55,769 nucleotides of DNA, taken from contig SCFE01000001.1 in NCBI GenBank assembly GCA_004352715.1, positions 4,132,892 to 4,188,660 of the forward strand. Direction: 5' to 3'. The notes beneath the pieces were generated by a model, which ran no database searches, was not told the origin of the DNA, and saw only the letters and a program-made list of their open reading frames with translations. The DNA is from Hofstenia miamia (lineage: Eukaryota; Xenacoelomorpha; Acoela). The position numbers were made by a program, and so were the translations under genes. This document shows, one piece after another, positions 34,070-45,505 of this stretch (position 1 is the stretch's first letter; each line of letters begins with the position of its first letter).

Positions 34070-35330
34070 TTAGTGATGTGGGATACTGTTACTACCCGCA
34101 GGTACTCGGTTTACCCACACATAACTGCAGGTCCCCAAAATTATTATCGGGTACAGGTTGATGTCAATACGTGCATTAAAAAATAGATCTATTAATTGTA
34201 ATTTATATGAAATAGGTAAAATTTTTAAGATTTTCCGCCTTTCAAGATATAGTTGTTCTGAATATATCCAGCGAGTACATCTACGTTGAAATCGTTCAAA
34301 CCTATCAAGAATAGACACGTTTGAATTTCATACCACAGAAGCATATTTAATTGATGACAACATCATAGAACTATATATTTCCAATTTCACTTTCCAACGC
34401 GCATTGAATGGTTTTCTCTGCAATAAGGTAGTTGTGCACGATTTTAATTTAAAATTAATATGATTTTTCCAAGATAAATCATGAGAAACGATGAGCCTAC
34501 GATCTTTTACTTTCGGTGAAAAACAAATTTGGTGAGCTAAAAAATATAAGCTTGTGTCTTTATTACGATATGAAAATTCAATTAGTTGAAATATTTTAAT
34601 ATTAAAGGAAATCTTGTTTTCAGCAGCCTTGAACAACTATAAAGTCATCTAAAAGTGAATCAGCAGAAAATGTCAGAAGCTTTAAATCATCTGCAAAAAA
34701 AAATACATAGCTTGTCGACACATCATTAATAAAAATTGTCGAAAGGAGTGGACCTTAGTGATGTGGGATACTGTTACTACCCGCAGGTACTCGGTTTATC
34801 CGCACATAACTGCAGGTCCCCAAAATTATTATCGGGTACCGCCGGGCGTCTACGGGCTAGTGCGGTATTAAAAAAGCTCTAAACACATCACTATTGGACC
34901 TAAACCAGACCATTGAGGCGCTACACTTGTGATAGGTGAATACTTAGGATCGCAATCATTAACTATACCTCTCGGGAACCTATCATTTAAATAGGATTAC
35001 AATAATTTCAACAGATTACCTCCAAAACCAAAATTATGCAGTTTTTCAAGTAACCGATCATGCGGAATTCTATTAAATGCTTTACGAACATTAGTGTACA
35101 AAACCATTATCAAACTATTCATATATTAACTTTAAAAAAATAACAGTTGAGTAAAAGTTGACAGTTTTTCTCGAAAGAACTTGTTTATAAAGTGATAATT
35201 TTCAAGAAGCAAACTGATACATATCATTGAAAAGTATGCGTTCAAACCAAATTGACAGCTTAGGCAAAATACTAATAGGTCTATAATTTTCAAAATTGTT
35301 TAGTGCTACATTTTTATATATAGGAATTAT
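34070..35330 (-). mobile_element. CR1/Jockey-like retrotransposon with a miniature element inserted in motif B
   Basis: On the minus strand, PQWSGLGPLL (motif B) is split by the insert at 34756-34893 and followed by IFINDVSTSYVFFFADDLKLL (motif C, both aspartates present, ~34684-34730). Then come KDRRLIVSHDLSWKNHI, a thumb block (LEIYSSMMLSSIKYASVV, ~34330) and ILDRFERFQRRCTRWIYSEQ (~34260-34318), all in the expected order for this class. Stops separate some blocks. The upstream part (34894-35330) is more decayed. Confidence 0.82.
34756..34893. mobile_element. hAT-type miniature element (138 bp) with 8-bp target duplication
   Basis: Inverted ends TAGTGATGTG (34756-34765) and its complement (34884-34893) are flanked by GTGGACCT (34748-34755) and TTGGACCT (34894-34901), 7 of 8 identical. 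The interior is GC-rich (CCCGCAGGTACTCGG, CGGGTACCGCCGGGCG). Removing the element and one flank makes reverse transcriptase motif B of the host retroelement contiguous in one frame, which supports the boundaries independently. A truncated copy lies at 34071-34152. It has no coding capacity, so a hAT transposase elsewhere in the genome is presumed. Confidence 0.82.
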
Positions 35331-35654
35331 GTTTGGTAATTTCCAAAAAGAAAAATATGATCCAGTAATCTTGGAAAAACGGAATATCTGTAGAACAGGA
35401 GGTACAAGAGCATTTTCACAAACTTACCTTGACAACTCAATACCAAATATGTATTCATGGGAAAATTGGTTGACAAAATTTTCAAGAAAGCTTAATTCTA
35501 TATCTATATCATTAAATCATGATTTTTGAAATTTTTTTGGCTTTTTTGATGTAAACAGAGCTCATTTCTTCGAAAGTGACCAGAAAATCAAATAACGAAT
35601 AGACTTTTAATATGCTCAAAATTATTTCAACATCAATCGTTTGGTTACCTATCG

Positions 35655-35736
<82 letters not shown>

Positions 35737-36360
35737 TTCATCGATTTGAAATTCTTTTTCACATATGAATAATTTACATCAAGCTTTAGGACTTCTGCCA
35801 ATTTGGGAAAATTGTTATTAGTTTCATAACATATAAGTTTAATGAGTTCAAACATTTCATTCTTCGATTGAATGTCATTACAACGTTTCCGCCTTTTATC
35901 AATGTTAGCATAGGACTCTTTTTCATGTAACTTAATTGTTTCATGTCTTATCTCATCAAATTTACAAATCCAGCCAAGAATTCAATTTTGGTATGAGTTC
36001 CTTTTTAATCATAAGATTCTCCAAGGTCTGTATTATATTGTTATGAGGGTATTTAAAAATACTATCTGGTTGTTTCTTCGTTATCAAAACATTGTGAATA
36101 AATTTCCTCAATGTTGTATTCAGAGTTGCAAGTAAGAGCTGATCGTCCTGAGTAGCCTTCTCAATAATTGACTTAACTGAGTTATAACGAGGTTGATGTA
36201 TAAGTAAATAAAAACAAAAATGCAAAGTAAAATAATCGATGTACATTTCGGCAAAGCCTTTTCAAGAAAAAATTAAAATTACAAAATTCACAAATTTTAC
36301 ACATTTTATATACATATATATATATATTTAATTATTTGTATATTTATATGTAGAACAAGC
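35331..36360. other. ATCT microsatellite and flanking unassigned DNA
   Basis: An (ATCT)n run lies at 35654-35736. Minus-strand frames on either side (35740-35960 and 35962-36246) have lysine-rich, helix-forming composition (KRRKRCNDIQSKNEMFELIK, SIIEKATQDDQLLLATL). They may be the segment preceding a LINE polymerase domain, but I cannot confirm this. TA repeats lie near 36305-36330. Confidence 0.45.
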
Positions 36361-36609
36361 ATTTCATGATCCTATAAAAAATATTAAACGCTTATAGTTC
36401 AAAAACAAATAATGCTGTGCTAAATCTGAAAGACCCCGCGGCCTCTGACTTAATAAAGCCTTGCTTTCTATTACAATAGCTTATGTTAATCTTAAACAGC
36501 CTGGAGATTTTTGAAAAAATTTCATGATCCTATAAAAAATATTAAACGCTTATAGTTCAAAAACAAATAATGCTGTGCTAAATCTGAAAGACCCCGCGGC
36601 CTCTGACTT
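36361..36609. repeat. 91-bp direct repeat, 158 bp apart
   Basis: 36361-36451 and 36519-36609 are essentially identical (ATTTCATGATCCTATAAAAA ... ACCCCGCGGCCTCTGACTT). No n separates them, so this is a real local duplication or a small tandem event. 36610-36900 is unassigned. Confidence 0.85.
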
Positions 36610-36929
36610 TGCGCACTGCACTCCTCAATGGGTTTGGAATATCCTTGCACATATTAAGAAACAGTCAAAGTTCTTTATTTCCTCCAGGGGCTCAAAACCT
36701 TCTAAATACATTAATATTAGGTATGAAGAGAATTTAAATCTTTTTCAAAAATTTGAAAATTTTTAAGAAAACTTGTTAATCTATTCAACAATCTCTGCCA
36801 CAGCAATAAACTTTAATAGAAAGTTTCAACATTGCATTAGTTTATGTTCCCCAATAGACCTACCCATGCCCCAAGATTTTCAAATTTGGAAATAGGCTTG
36901 GAGAAAATTCTTTGTAAATGTGGAAAAGC

Positions 36930-37440
36930 GGTTTGTCCTTTAAAAGGAACGCTAGGCTGTTAAGGTCTAAACGTCTAAATGACTTTCCTAACTTTGTTAC
37001 ATAACCCACCACATGTGGGGATGTGAGAAGGTATGGCATCAATAGCTTTGGTTGGTTTCTACTTCTGTGCTTCTGTTAATGCTAAGGCCTATTCAGATAT
37101 GTTGGAGGATTGCCTCGTACCACAACTCAGAAAAAAAGGATTGTTAGAAGATGTGTGTTTCCAGTACGATGCTGCTCCCTCTCCTTTTGCATTATTCGTC
37201 AGCCTAATTTTAAACAAACATTTTCCGAGTATTTGAATCGGTCCTAGTTTGCCTGCACCCTTGATGTGGCCGCCGCACAGTCCAAACCTCACTACCCTAA
37301 TCAATACGCTGTGACGAATCATCAAACACCAAGTGGCGGTTCGTTGAAGAACTTCGGAGATCTGTAGAAGATGCCTTTACAACCACCACACCAGTATTGC
37401 TCCAACGCATTTCTGACAGAACTTGAAGGCGCATCCATCC
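36930..37440 (+). pseudogene. Mariner/IS630-like transposase pseudogene
   Basis: The frame at 37033-37236 contains AKAYSDMLEDCLVPQLRKKG, then LLEDVCFQYDAAPSPFAL, the second-aspartate block of this transposase family (usually FQQDGAPAHF). It stops at 37236 and resumes with MWPPHSPNLTTLINTL. There the usual SPDLTPLDFF catalytic block has lost its acidic residues (Asn for Asp, Ile for Asp), and a stop follows. It is dead and only the C-terminal half is recognisable. It is a different lineage from the Tc1-like element at 9.6 kb. Confidence 0.8.
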
Positions 37441-38788
37441 CTAATCGACTTAAGAAGTTAGTTATAGTATGCTGTGGCTATATATTTTATATGAAATTTT
37501 CGTTCCTATGTAAAATGGAATTGTTTTGTAAATTTTGACTTTATCACTTAAAACAGCTCTATAGTAATTGTGATTTTTGAATTGCAAAAAATAAATGAAC
37601 CTTTATCCGAATGGACACATTTTGTAAATATGTTTTTTTAAGAAAAGATCAATAGGTTTCTAATTAGCTGAAACTCCATTATAAATCAGCAAAGCATTTG
37701 CTATCGAGATTGGACTGATAGAATCGAGTAATTATATAATGTTTTCCCGGTCTATCATTTTTTGTTATTTTACACCAGTTTATGCCACATTTCACATATT
37801 TAATGAAAGAAAGCAGATAAGCAAAGTACTATTAACAAAACCATACAGAATTAACAAGTGTTTTTTTCCAAAATTACATAAATTGATCAAACAGCATGCA
37901 GTCAAAACTTATTCCGATTTTAGTTTGACCTGGACCTGATTTAGAGGATTCAAACCAGACCTGATGTGATTAATCCTGATAGAGCTGAGAGAAAAATCCT
38001 GGGCTGACTCAGCACTAATTGCAACACTTGGCTTAGCTTGAGTCATAAATGGTCTTTATAAAAAATTAATGGCTACTAATTTTATATTTGAAACTCCTGC
38101 CTGAAACATAATAAAGTATTTAAAGTCCCCTCCTCATGGCGATTACCATTTCAATTGCTAACCAAACAAATTTAAGCGTTTCACAATTGAAGAAACACAA
38201 TTGATTTTCATACTCACTGCATCTCAAATTATACTTACTTTGGTTAGAGTAACTATAACCATTGTTGTAGAAATAATTTTTTTGAAAGATATCACTCTAT
38301 TTTAATGAATAGCTTGTAAAAATATCAAAGTAAAAAAACGACATAATAATCATAGGGATGGCTAAAATGGAAAACTAAGAAACTGGCAGGTCGTGATTAT
38401 ACTAGGAATTTATGGTTTTAAAGTCTATGGAAAAAGCTTGCATTTGAGTTGCAGATACTGTTGTCTAGATGTTAGAAGAATCAAATCGAAGGACACAAGA
38501 CCGTCGGCACTCTCATTAACAGCTTTTGATACATAATCCTTTCAACATTTGCCGGGGCATAGATAGCCCTTACTTAGAAAATGTTGTACTGTACATGTAC
38601 ATGCATGTATAGTGCTTAATATTGATATAACGAAATTCCTTTGCTTACAAAATTTTATCAACAATTCAAATAAATGCATAATACAAAGTAGGAAATCATT
38701 ATTACAAACTTAATGTGATGTTCAACTCTACGTATGCTTAGCATTTATATTTTGATTAAAGGCCAAGTTTGCTTTGTTCTAATGAATA
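37441..38788. other. Region upstream of Src-B
   Basis: No gene is seen. Repeated GACCTG motifs and a GGGCTGACTCAGC stretch at 37915-38025 form a small GC-richer island. Any Src-B promoter, or an upstream first exon, should lie in 38000-38788. Confidence 0.4.
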
Positions 38789-39177
38789 ATGAAGTTTCGT
38801 TTGATTATTTGTTGTTGTAGGCAAAAAGGAAGAAAAAAAACAGAAGAGAAATGTAGAGCAAAGTACTCCTACAACAAAAAAAGCAAAATTGAACTAAGTT
38901 TTACTGAAGGAGACATTTTTCATATCATCAGTAAAGACAGTGACTGGTGGGAAGTTGAAAATGCGAATGGAAAAAAAGGTTTTATTCCGATGAATTTCGT
39001 TGAAATTTATGCTGTTCCCGGAAGTTTTAGGATACCCAAGAGATCCTGCATTGAAAAACGGACACCTGAAAATGTTGTATATGGAAAGCTTACTCGTGAT
39101 GAAGCAGATACATTGCTTAAACACGAATTTGTTGAACCTGGAACTTACATTATTCGAGAAAGTAGTAATACCAAAGG

Positions 39178-40849
39178 GTAAGTTTTTTGCAATTCTGTTG
39201 AAGCCTCTGCAGGTTACTTAAGGAATAAAATTAATTTTCGGCATCTACATTAATTGTAAAAACCTAAAACTCCATTACTAATTAATAACGACATTTTTTA
39301 GACAACTAGCTTACACGCGGTAGTTCAGGTCATGATAAATACATCTAATCATGTCATAGTTTCATGAATCGACTCAGCAACACGTCAAAAATCAAATAAC
39401 TCAATCGTTCACACCCATGGGAGTAGCAACGTTTTGACAGCGGGGAGGCCATAGCACAGCGACTAAGGAAACTCAGCCATAGTTGGGGCTGACTGCTCCA
39501 GAAAATTTGAAACGTGACTCTCTAGTTCAGTTAAAACAGATACAATATGAAAAATAAGCTTTTTGCACAGGAAAAACAAATCTTCTTCAATTGACATGTA
39601 AACGATATGACAACTTTACAACAAATAAATACATAAGATGTACTCCTAAAAATATAACTTGTAGGATCTAAATTGTATCTAAACTGCACTCCAATAAGTG
39701 TAAAGCAGAAGAATTCTGTTAAAAAAACCTTAACATTAGATAAACAGTTATTGGAAAATTTTTTAATAATGATAATAAGTCAATTTACTGATAACATAAG
39801 AAAACTTTCCGTAAGTGGTTTGTTTTGAACACTAATGAATAATAATGGCTTGCAGCATTCGTCAATGGGATGCTGTTTGTCAACAGCTGACGTATTTTCC
39901 TTCATTAATGGTAATGGTAATGAATTATATATTGTCTTTGTGACTTTAGACATTAGAATTTTACAAGGCAAGCTTTAATGAGAGCAGCCGCAAAGCTTAT
40001 CAAAAAATTAATGAGGAATGACATGTAGTTACCCAAGACGTTGTTGATAAAAATAGATTAGAAAAGGAAATGTAGAACTATATGAATGATTTCTTCTAAT
40101 TCAAATATAGACTAGCAAGAACAGTGTGAATGTAAAAAGGGGAAGTAATTCCCCACAAATGTGCATTGTAGCAATTCCATAATTTGAATGGCAAAATGTA
40201 GATTATGAATAAAATTACAGCAGGTAGGAATCTTCGCAACGGTTTTTAACCTGTTTATTCGTTTCTAATACCGCAATCATTCAATAAATTGAATTTTACA
40301 TATAGAATTATCAAATTCGTTATAAATTTTTCGTCAAGAAAATTGCTCACGTAGCACAGCAATTAAGTTTATTTCAAAATTTCATTGTTTAACTGGATCA
40401 CCCATGTTAGCTCTGGGTGGCCACTCGTCTCTCACTAGGTGGCTCACGGATCACTTATTATAACTGGTAAAAAAAATTCCCTATAATTAATTGTTAAATT
40501 TATTAGATCAATTCGCCTGAAAGAACACCAATGGCTTATAAATACGATGACCAAAAAGACAAAGCGGCCAAAGCTTAGTTTTGCTGCAAATTCCATTCCA
40601 TCATTAATATTAGTAAGCCTGCTCGCAGAGTTAACCGGCAATCAACGAGACGTACAACTAAATTGGAATTACGAATTCTTAGCAGGAAAAGAAGACAGAG
40701 AAATTTTAAGCACAAAATTGGAAAAATTTTTCATGACAAATATTCTGCAAAAATTGAACTAGAATTAACTAACACAATGCCGGATTTACTGTACCAGTCA
40801 GCAGACGGAACAGTGGGTAGGCCATGATACAGTTCCGGAATTAAACATG
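39178..40849. other. Src-B intron, 5' part
   Basis: AT-rich intronic DNA with no recognisable element. Short frames at 39780-39971 and 40444-40762 have no identifiable product. Confidence 0.45.
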
Positions 40850-42540
40850 AAGATCGGTTTAATCATTAATTCCTTTGGCGACCCTGGCACCAGATGTTGA
40901 TCTGTGTTAAATCTGATCGGCAGAGTGAAGCCGAAGACCGAACTTCATTGAAATGATTGCGTTTTTCCCACTTTCGTCAACCAAGGCTATTAAAAGTGGT
41001 AAATTTGTGAGTGGCTGCTGCGACCTAGATAACCACTGTGAAACAGCAAGGTTTCCTGAAAGGGCACAATATGTGACTGCCCTATGAGACGCACTCATAG
41101 CTCGTGACCAGTAGTAGTCTTGCTAGAAGTGCTTCCAATGTGTCGCCTTCTGTCCACCAAAAATAAACAGAAAAGCTTTTACGACAATTGTCGCCTCCAC
41201 ATGTACAAAGTACACATAGTTGCAACACTCTTTACCCTATTGTTTGACGTCTCTTTTAGGTACAGGATCCTTACAACGATGCGCCCTTTCGTTATTGGTT
41301 TCTGGTTTCTGCACAAGCTTTCGTCTTTCCGTATCGCTGATTAGCATTATCCATGAACCACATTCTTCTGCAATGACTCAGGCGCACTGTTCTTTGAATT
41401 ACAACGGGATGTATGGCTCCCATCGTAGCTCTTAATGTAGCTAACTAAATGGTACCCCTAAATGGCACCCACCAAGTCTGGTCCTGAGGCCATTGTGCAT
41501 GAGATCGTCACTAAATGATATGTTTAGGAACATAGACTTGGTCCTACCAACGCACCTATTGGTGGCAGAAGCCGGAGATCCTACTTTGCTGCCTGTTGAT
41601 GCTCATTTGATGAGGTTGGGATGACAGGTCTGTGTACCGCAGACATCCCGTACTGTTATTGTTGTCAGCACAGCCCAGAAATTCTCGTGCAGATCACCAC
41701 TCAACATTAATCTCCTCTGCTAAGTTGTGAATTACTTCACACCTATTTCTAGCCTGAGAGCATGATGTGGAAATTATCTGAGTCTCCCAGAGAAACTTCC
41801 ATTAACTACTACATATCGTGTGGCAACCGCTTTCCCCTGCACTGACTCTTACGTGCACTTATCATGTGACCATTGCCATTGGAAACAATGAATTCTTTGC
41901 TATTGCTAACTCTAGGAATTGGTCACCTGCTGGAAAAGCATAAGTCCGTGAAAATCTCCTTGTGTTACTCTATCACAAAGAGAGGCGAAACAGAAAACCC
42001 TCTTACAGGTGCATATGCTGTTCTCTAACAACTTCTACTCACATTTCACATGCTTACGTTAGAGTAGGTACCATAGTGCCTCGTAAGAGTAAGCAAGAGA
42101 GTACCAAAACTATTCAGGACGTCTTACTCGCTGATAACGTAGGATCTTACAACAACACTATTGCACCGATATTTTTCTTCAGAGAGGCATGCCCCAGCAG
42201 TGCTGACTATCCAACTATGAAACCAATTAATTGCTTTTTCGAGAGACAAGAACACTATCAAAAGTTCTCTCCGATGCCCTTGATAAACACACGTACTTGG
42301 TGTTTGGTACAAGGATATTAATACCTAGTGGCGCAAAAACTGTAACTATGCCATTCAGATAGCTCTGAATTTGTTCCTCGTGCCGAACGAAAAAACTGAC
42401 ATCATCAGCATACTCGATGTGGTAAGTTCCACCTTACTTTGTCCAAAAAAGACAATTCCTTTTGAGGCTCCCTGACTTTTCTCAAAGTTGTAACCACTGT
42501 GTCGTGATGGGAGTTCGGTAAGAATTTAGCAGTTTTCCGA
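40850..42540 (-). mobile_element. Retrotransposon remnant with YADD motif in the Src-B intron
   Basis: This interval is clearly less AT-rich than its surroundings. On the minus strand, GTYHIEYADDVSFF (near 42390-42430) is a reverse transcriptase motif C with both aspartates, preceded by KSQGASKGIVFFGQ, which resembles motif B. Further blocks lie in changing frames with many stops, so the full limits are uncertain. The family differs from the AT-rich CR1-like copies elsewhere, and the composition suggests a younger or separate origin. Confidence 0.55.
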
Positions 42541-43126
42541 CGTGAGTCATAAAAACATTTTAGTAACAAGCAGATTTACAAAGAAAATAATGATCTCAAG
42601 TACAAGCAGATTTACAAAGAAAATAATGATCTCAAGTTGAAGCATTTCTATTGTTCATGATTTGCCACCCGCTAGCTAAGGTAAAATCAAGGGTAGCCGC
42701 GACCTATGATCACCTAAGATGTAAACTTGAGGTGTAAATGTACGTAAATAATGAATATTCTGTAATTTCAAAAATATTGAATTAACTTTACTTATTCCAA
42801 AATGTTCTCTTTGTGTGCAACAATACCAAGTCATGTTTATCTGACTAGGGAGACATCCAAATTAAACTATGCTCCTTATTATTTAGATTAACTGTTACGT
42901 GGATTACAATCATGGGTCAATATCGATTGGATTGGGTGGCGGGTTATTCTCTTTGTACAAATTTGCCTCTTTTTGTATTATTTTCGATGTGGATTAATAT
43001 AGACCTTCCGTAAAAACAGAAGGTAATCATTACTTCTAAAAAATTTGTATCATCACTGTAAATTAAGACAAAAATACTAAAAATTTTGAATTTGGAAATA
43101 TTATATATCTATTAAAATATGTTTAG
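42541..43126. other. Src-B intron, 3' part with a short tandem duplication
   Basis: At 42569-42637 a 36-bp unit containing AGCAGATTTACAAAGAAAAT is repeated twice in tandem. The splice acceptor TTTAG ends at 43126. Otherwise featureless. Confidence 0.6.
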
Positions 43127-44043
43127 ATACGTCCTATCAATGCGAACATATGGTAATAACCAAACAATACATTACAAAATCATAGAACAAAGTAGAATGT
43201 TCAGCATTAACGAAACAAAGTCTTTCAGTAGCCTCAATAAGCTAGTTGAGTTCTATAAGCAAAGTGACATGCATATTGCTTGCAAACTGTACATACCTTA
43301 TTCTAAAGAATTAATCACTGACATGAATGATATCTCTCAAGGCCTACAAAAATTCGAAATTTGACGGGATGATCTTGTCGTTAACGATTTTAGAGAAGAA
43401 AATATTTTAAACGGAAGGATTGACACAACCGCAGTTGAAATTAGACAAATATCAACTCAGCCGAAACTTATAAAAATGGCTTCGATCATGAATGATTTGC
43501 GTAACAAAAATATCATATCGTTTTATGGGATGTGCTCTAAAGAAGCGCCTTTTTCTGATTACTGAGTGCATGGACAATGGCAACCTGTTGAACTTTTTAA
43601 GAACAAGATGTGACAATAAGCCACTCGAAGAAATCCTGAAATTGGCGATAGAGATTCTGTATGGAATGGTTTACCTAGAAGGAAAATGTATAGTTCATGG
43701 AGACTTAAAAGCCGCAAACATTGAGCTAGATGAGTTCAATCGTTGTAAGTTATCAGGATTTGACAATGCAAAAAAAGCGAGCGAAAATTCTTATTATCAT
43801 TTGTCAGATGAATCAATAAGATGGGCTGCACCAGAGTTGTTTGGTGGGAGGAGTCTATCACTGAAAACAGATGTTTGGGCATTTGGAATATTGTTAGTAG
43901 AGTTGATGAATAAGGGGCAGAACCCCTATCCATATCAAACTAACCAAAGTGTAAAGCAAAATGTCCTAAACCGAAAATACCATGACAAACCCAAAAACTG
44001 CCCTGATCAAATCTATGATACAATGCTGCTGTGTTGGAAGTGG

Positions 44044-44545
44044 AATCCTCAAGACAGATACACTTTTAATACCATACGAAATATGCTCACCGAAGTTAGT
44101 AGCGATAAATCAAATTATACTTAATTCCACAAAGCAAAGAAAACAGTGCTTATGTTCAACGGCTTTTTTGAAAAATTTTGTTTTTTAGGAATAAGTTTTG
44201 TAAATACCAAACATTACATCATTGTTATATTTATTGTATTTAGTTGTCCAGAGCACATTGTATAATTTGAGCATTAAAACAGGCTGATTTCAAGATCATT
44301 ATGACATTATGCTAAATATTTTTATATACAACTGCCATGATTTTATTAAATTTTTTATTACTTACTCTTTTAAATTCCGACCATGAATTAAATATCGAAA
44401 AGACGAAAAATTTTTTTCTAAGTTGTCAAATCCTCAAGACAGATACACTTTTAATACCATACGAAATATGCTCACCGAAATTAGTAGCGACAAATCAAAT
44501 TATACTTAATTCCACAGACCAAAAAAACAATTCTTATGTCCAGCT
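44044..44545 (+). repeat. Partial duplication of the Src-B 3' end
   Basis: 44044-44160 (last kinase codons, stop and start of the 3' UTR) recurs at 44429-44545, offset 385 bp. The first ~90 bases are nearly identical and the rest is diverged. The second copy encodes the QDRYTFNTIRNMLTE region in a different open frame and cannot be a functional exon. No n lies between them. Confidence 0.88.
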
Positions 44546-45505
44546 AGACCAGATAAACATCAATGTCTGTAGACCAGAGCAGAAACAACTATTTATGTAG
44601 ACCAAATGAGCAACTCACTTTGAATTGAATGGAAGCTGACACACATTTCCATTGATAAAAAACAACATCTGCGCTATTGAATACAACCCAGTGTTGTATA
44701 CCTCGCCAACCGCTGCTGATCCATCGCATATAAGCGAGGATTTGACCAGATATATTTTTTTCAAACATTATCCTAAAACAGAAAATTACAAAATCTCTTG
44801 GACATCTCTGGCAACCTCATTTCAGATCTAAAATACATAGAGAAAATTGCAAACAATTAGAGCCTAAGGGAAAAATAAAAGGAATTTTTAGATGAACTAA
44901 TGAGTTTCTGAACCTAGAATTCCTTCACCTTAGTTGTAAAAATTTGCTATCATGCGTAGGTGTGAAAAATTAACATTTACATTTTCGAATCTAATGTATA
45001 ACATATGTAATATTAATTAAATCCTTTGCAATCAGAAGTTGGCTCCTAAAATAAAGACTAATATATTAATATAACATGAGTGGTGGACACGAGCTAAAAG
45101 AAAGCTTAGTGGACTTTGTATAGCTTCAGATGACAATCAAAACCTTAAATGAAATATAATATAATTAAAATTATTTCAAACCACCCGCCATGACTGCTAC
45201 TATCAACTAATATCACGTGTTCCTAACTCATATATAATCAGAAAAACGACAGCAATTTCAGAGTATCGACGTCTTTTGACCAAGCTACACCTAGTAACAA
45301 GTTTGATTTCAACAAAACAAACTTCATTTTTAATACATCAACTTATTATTTACTGTCACTTCGTTGACTCCACTAATTGTATCCTAAAATATCAAATTAC
45401 AAATCTTCTGCAACCTAAACATTTAATAATAGTAAGAAGCAATTTCATTTTCAACCACTCTTGTTACCTACAGAAATAATTATTGACTAACATAAAATAT
45501 CAAAN
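44546..45505. other. Unassigned DNA
   Basis: AT-rich with no recognised gene. A short GTAGACCA-like motif repeats near 44570-44600. It ends at the single n at 45505. Confidence 0.4.

Larger units (their letters stand above)
38789..44124 (+). pseudogene. Src-B: degenerate Src-family gene (SH3-SH2-pseudokinase), 2 exons
   Basis: Exon 1 is 38789-39177 (donor GTAAGT) and exon 2 is 43127-44124 (acceptor TTTAG). The phase-2 intron is at the same SH2 position as in Src-A. SH3 is ~22-76 (AKYSYNKK, DWWEV). SH2 has YIIRES (Arg123). The kinase part shows loss of catalysis: VAVK is AVEI (Glu at 43437-43439), the helix-C Glu is gone, HRD is HGD (43696-43704), and DFG is GFD (43756-43764). APE, DVWAFG and the C-lobe are kept. 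A TGA interrupts the frame at 43362-43364, and a frameshift lies in the T run at 43550-43554. There is no MGC start. MKFRLIICCC could be the N-terminus, or 38819-38820 could be a splice acceptor after TTGTTGTTGT with an unseen first exon. The tail Tyr is in NYT at the very end. If either disruption is an assembly error, it would be a scaffold pseudokinase. Confidence 0.82.

Noticed and set aside
43362-43364. Programmed readthrough or selenocysteine at the Src-B TGA
   Set aside because: A frameshift 190 bases later and loss of all catalytic motifs make simple decay more likely; no downstream stem-loop was evident.
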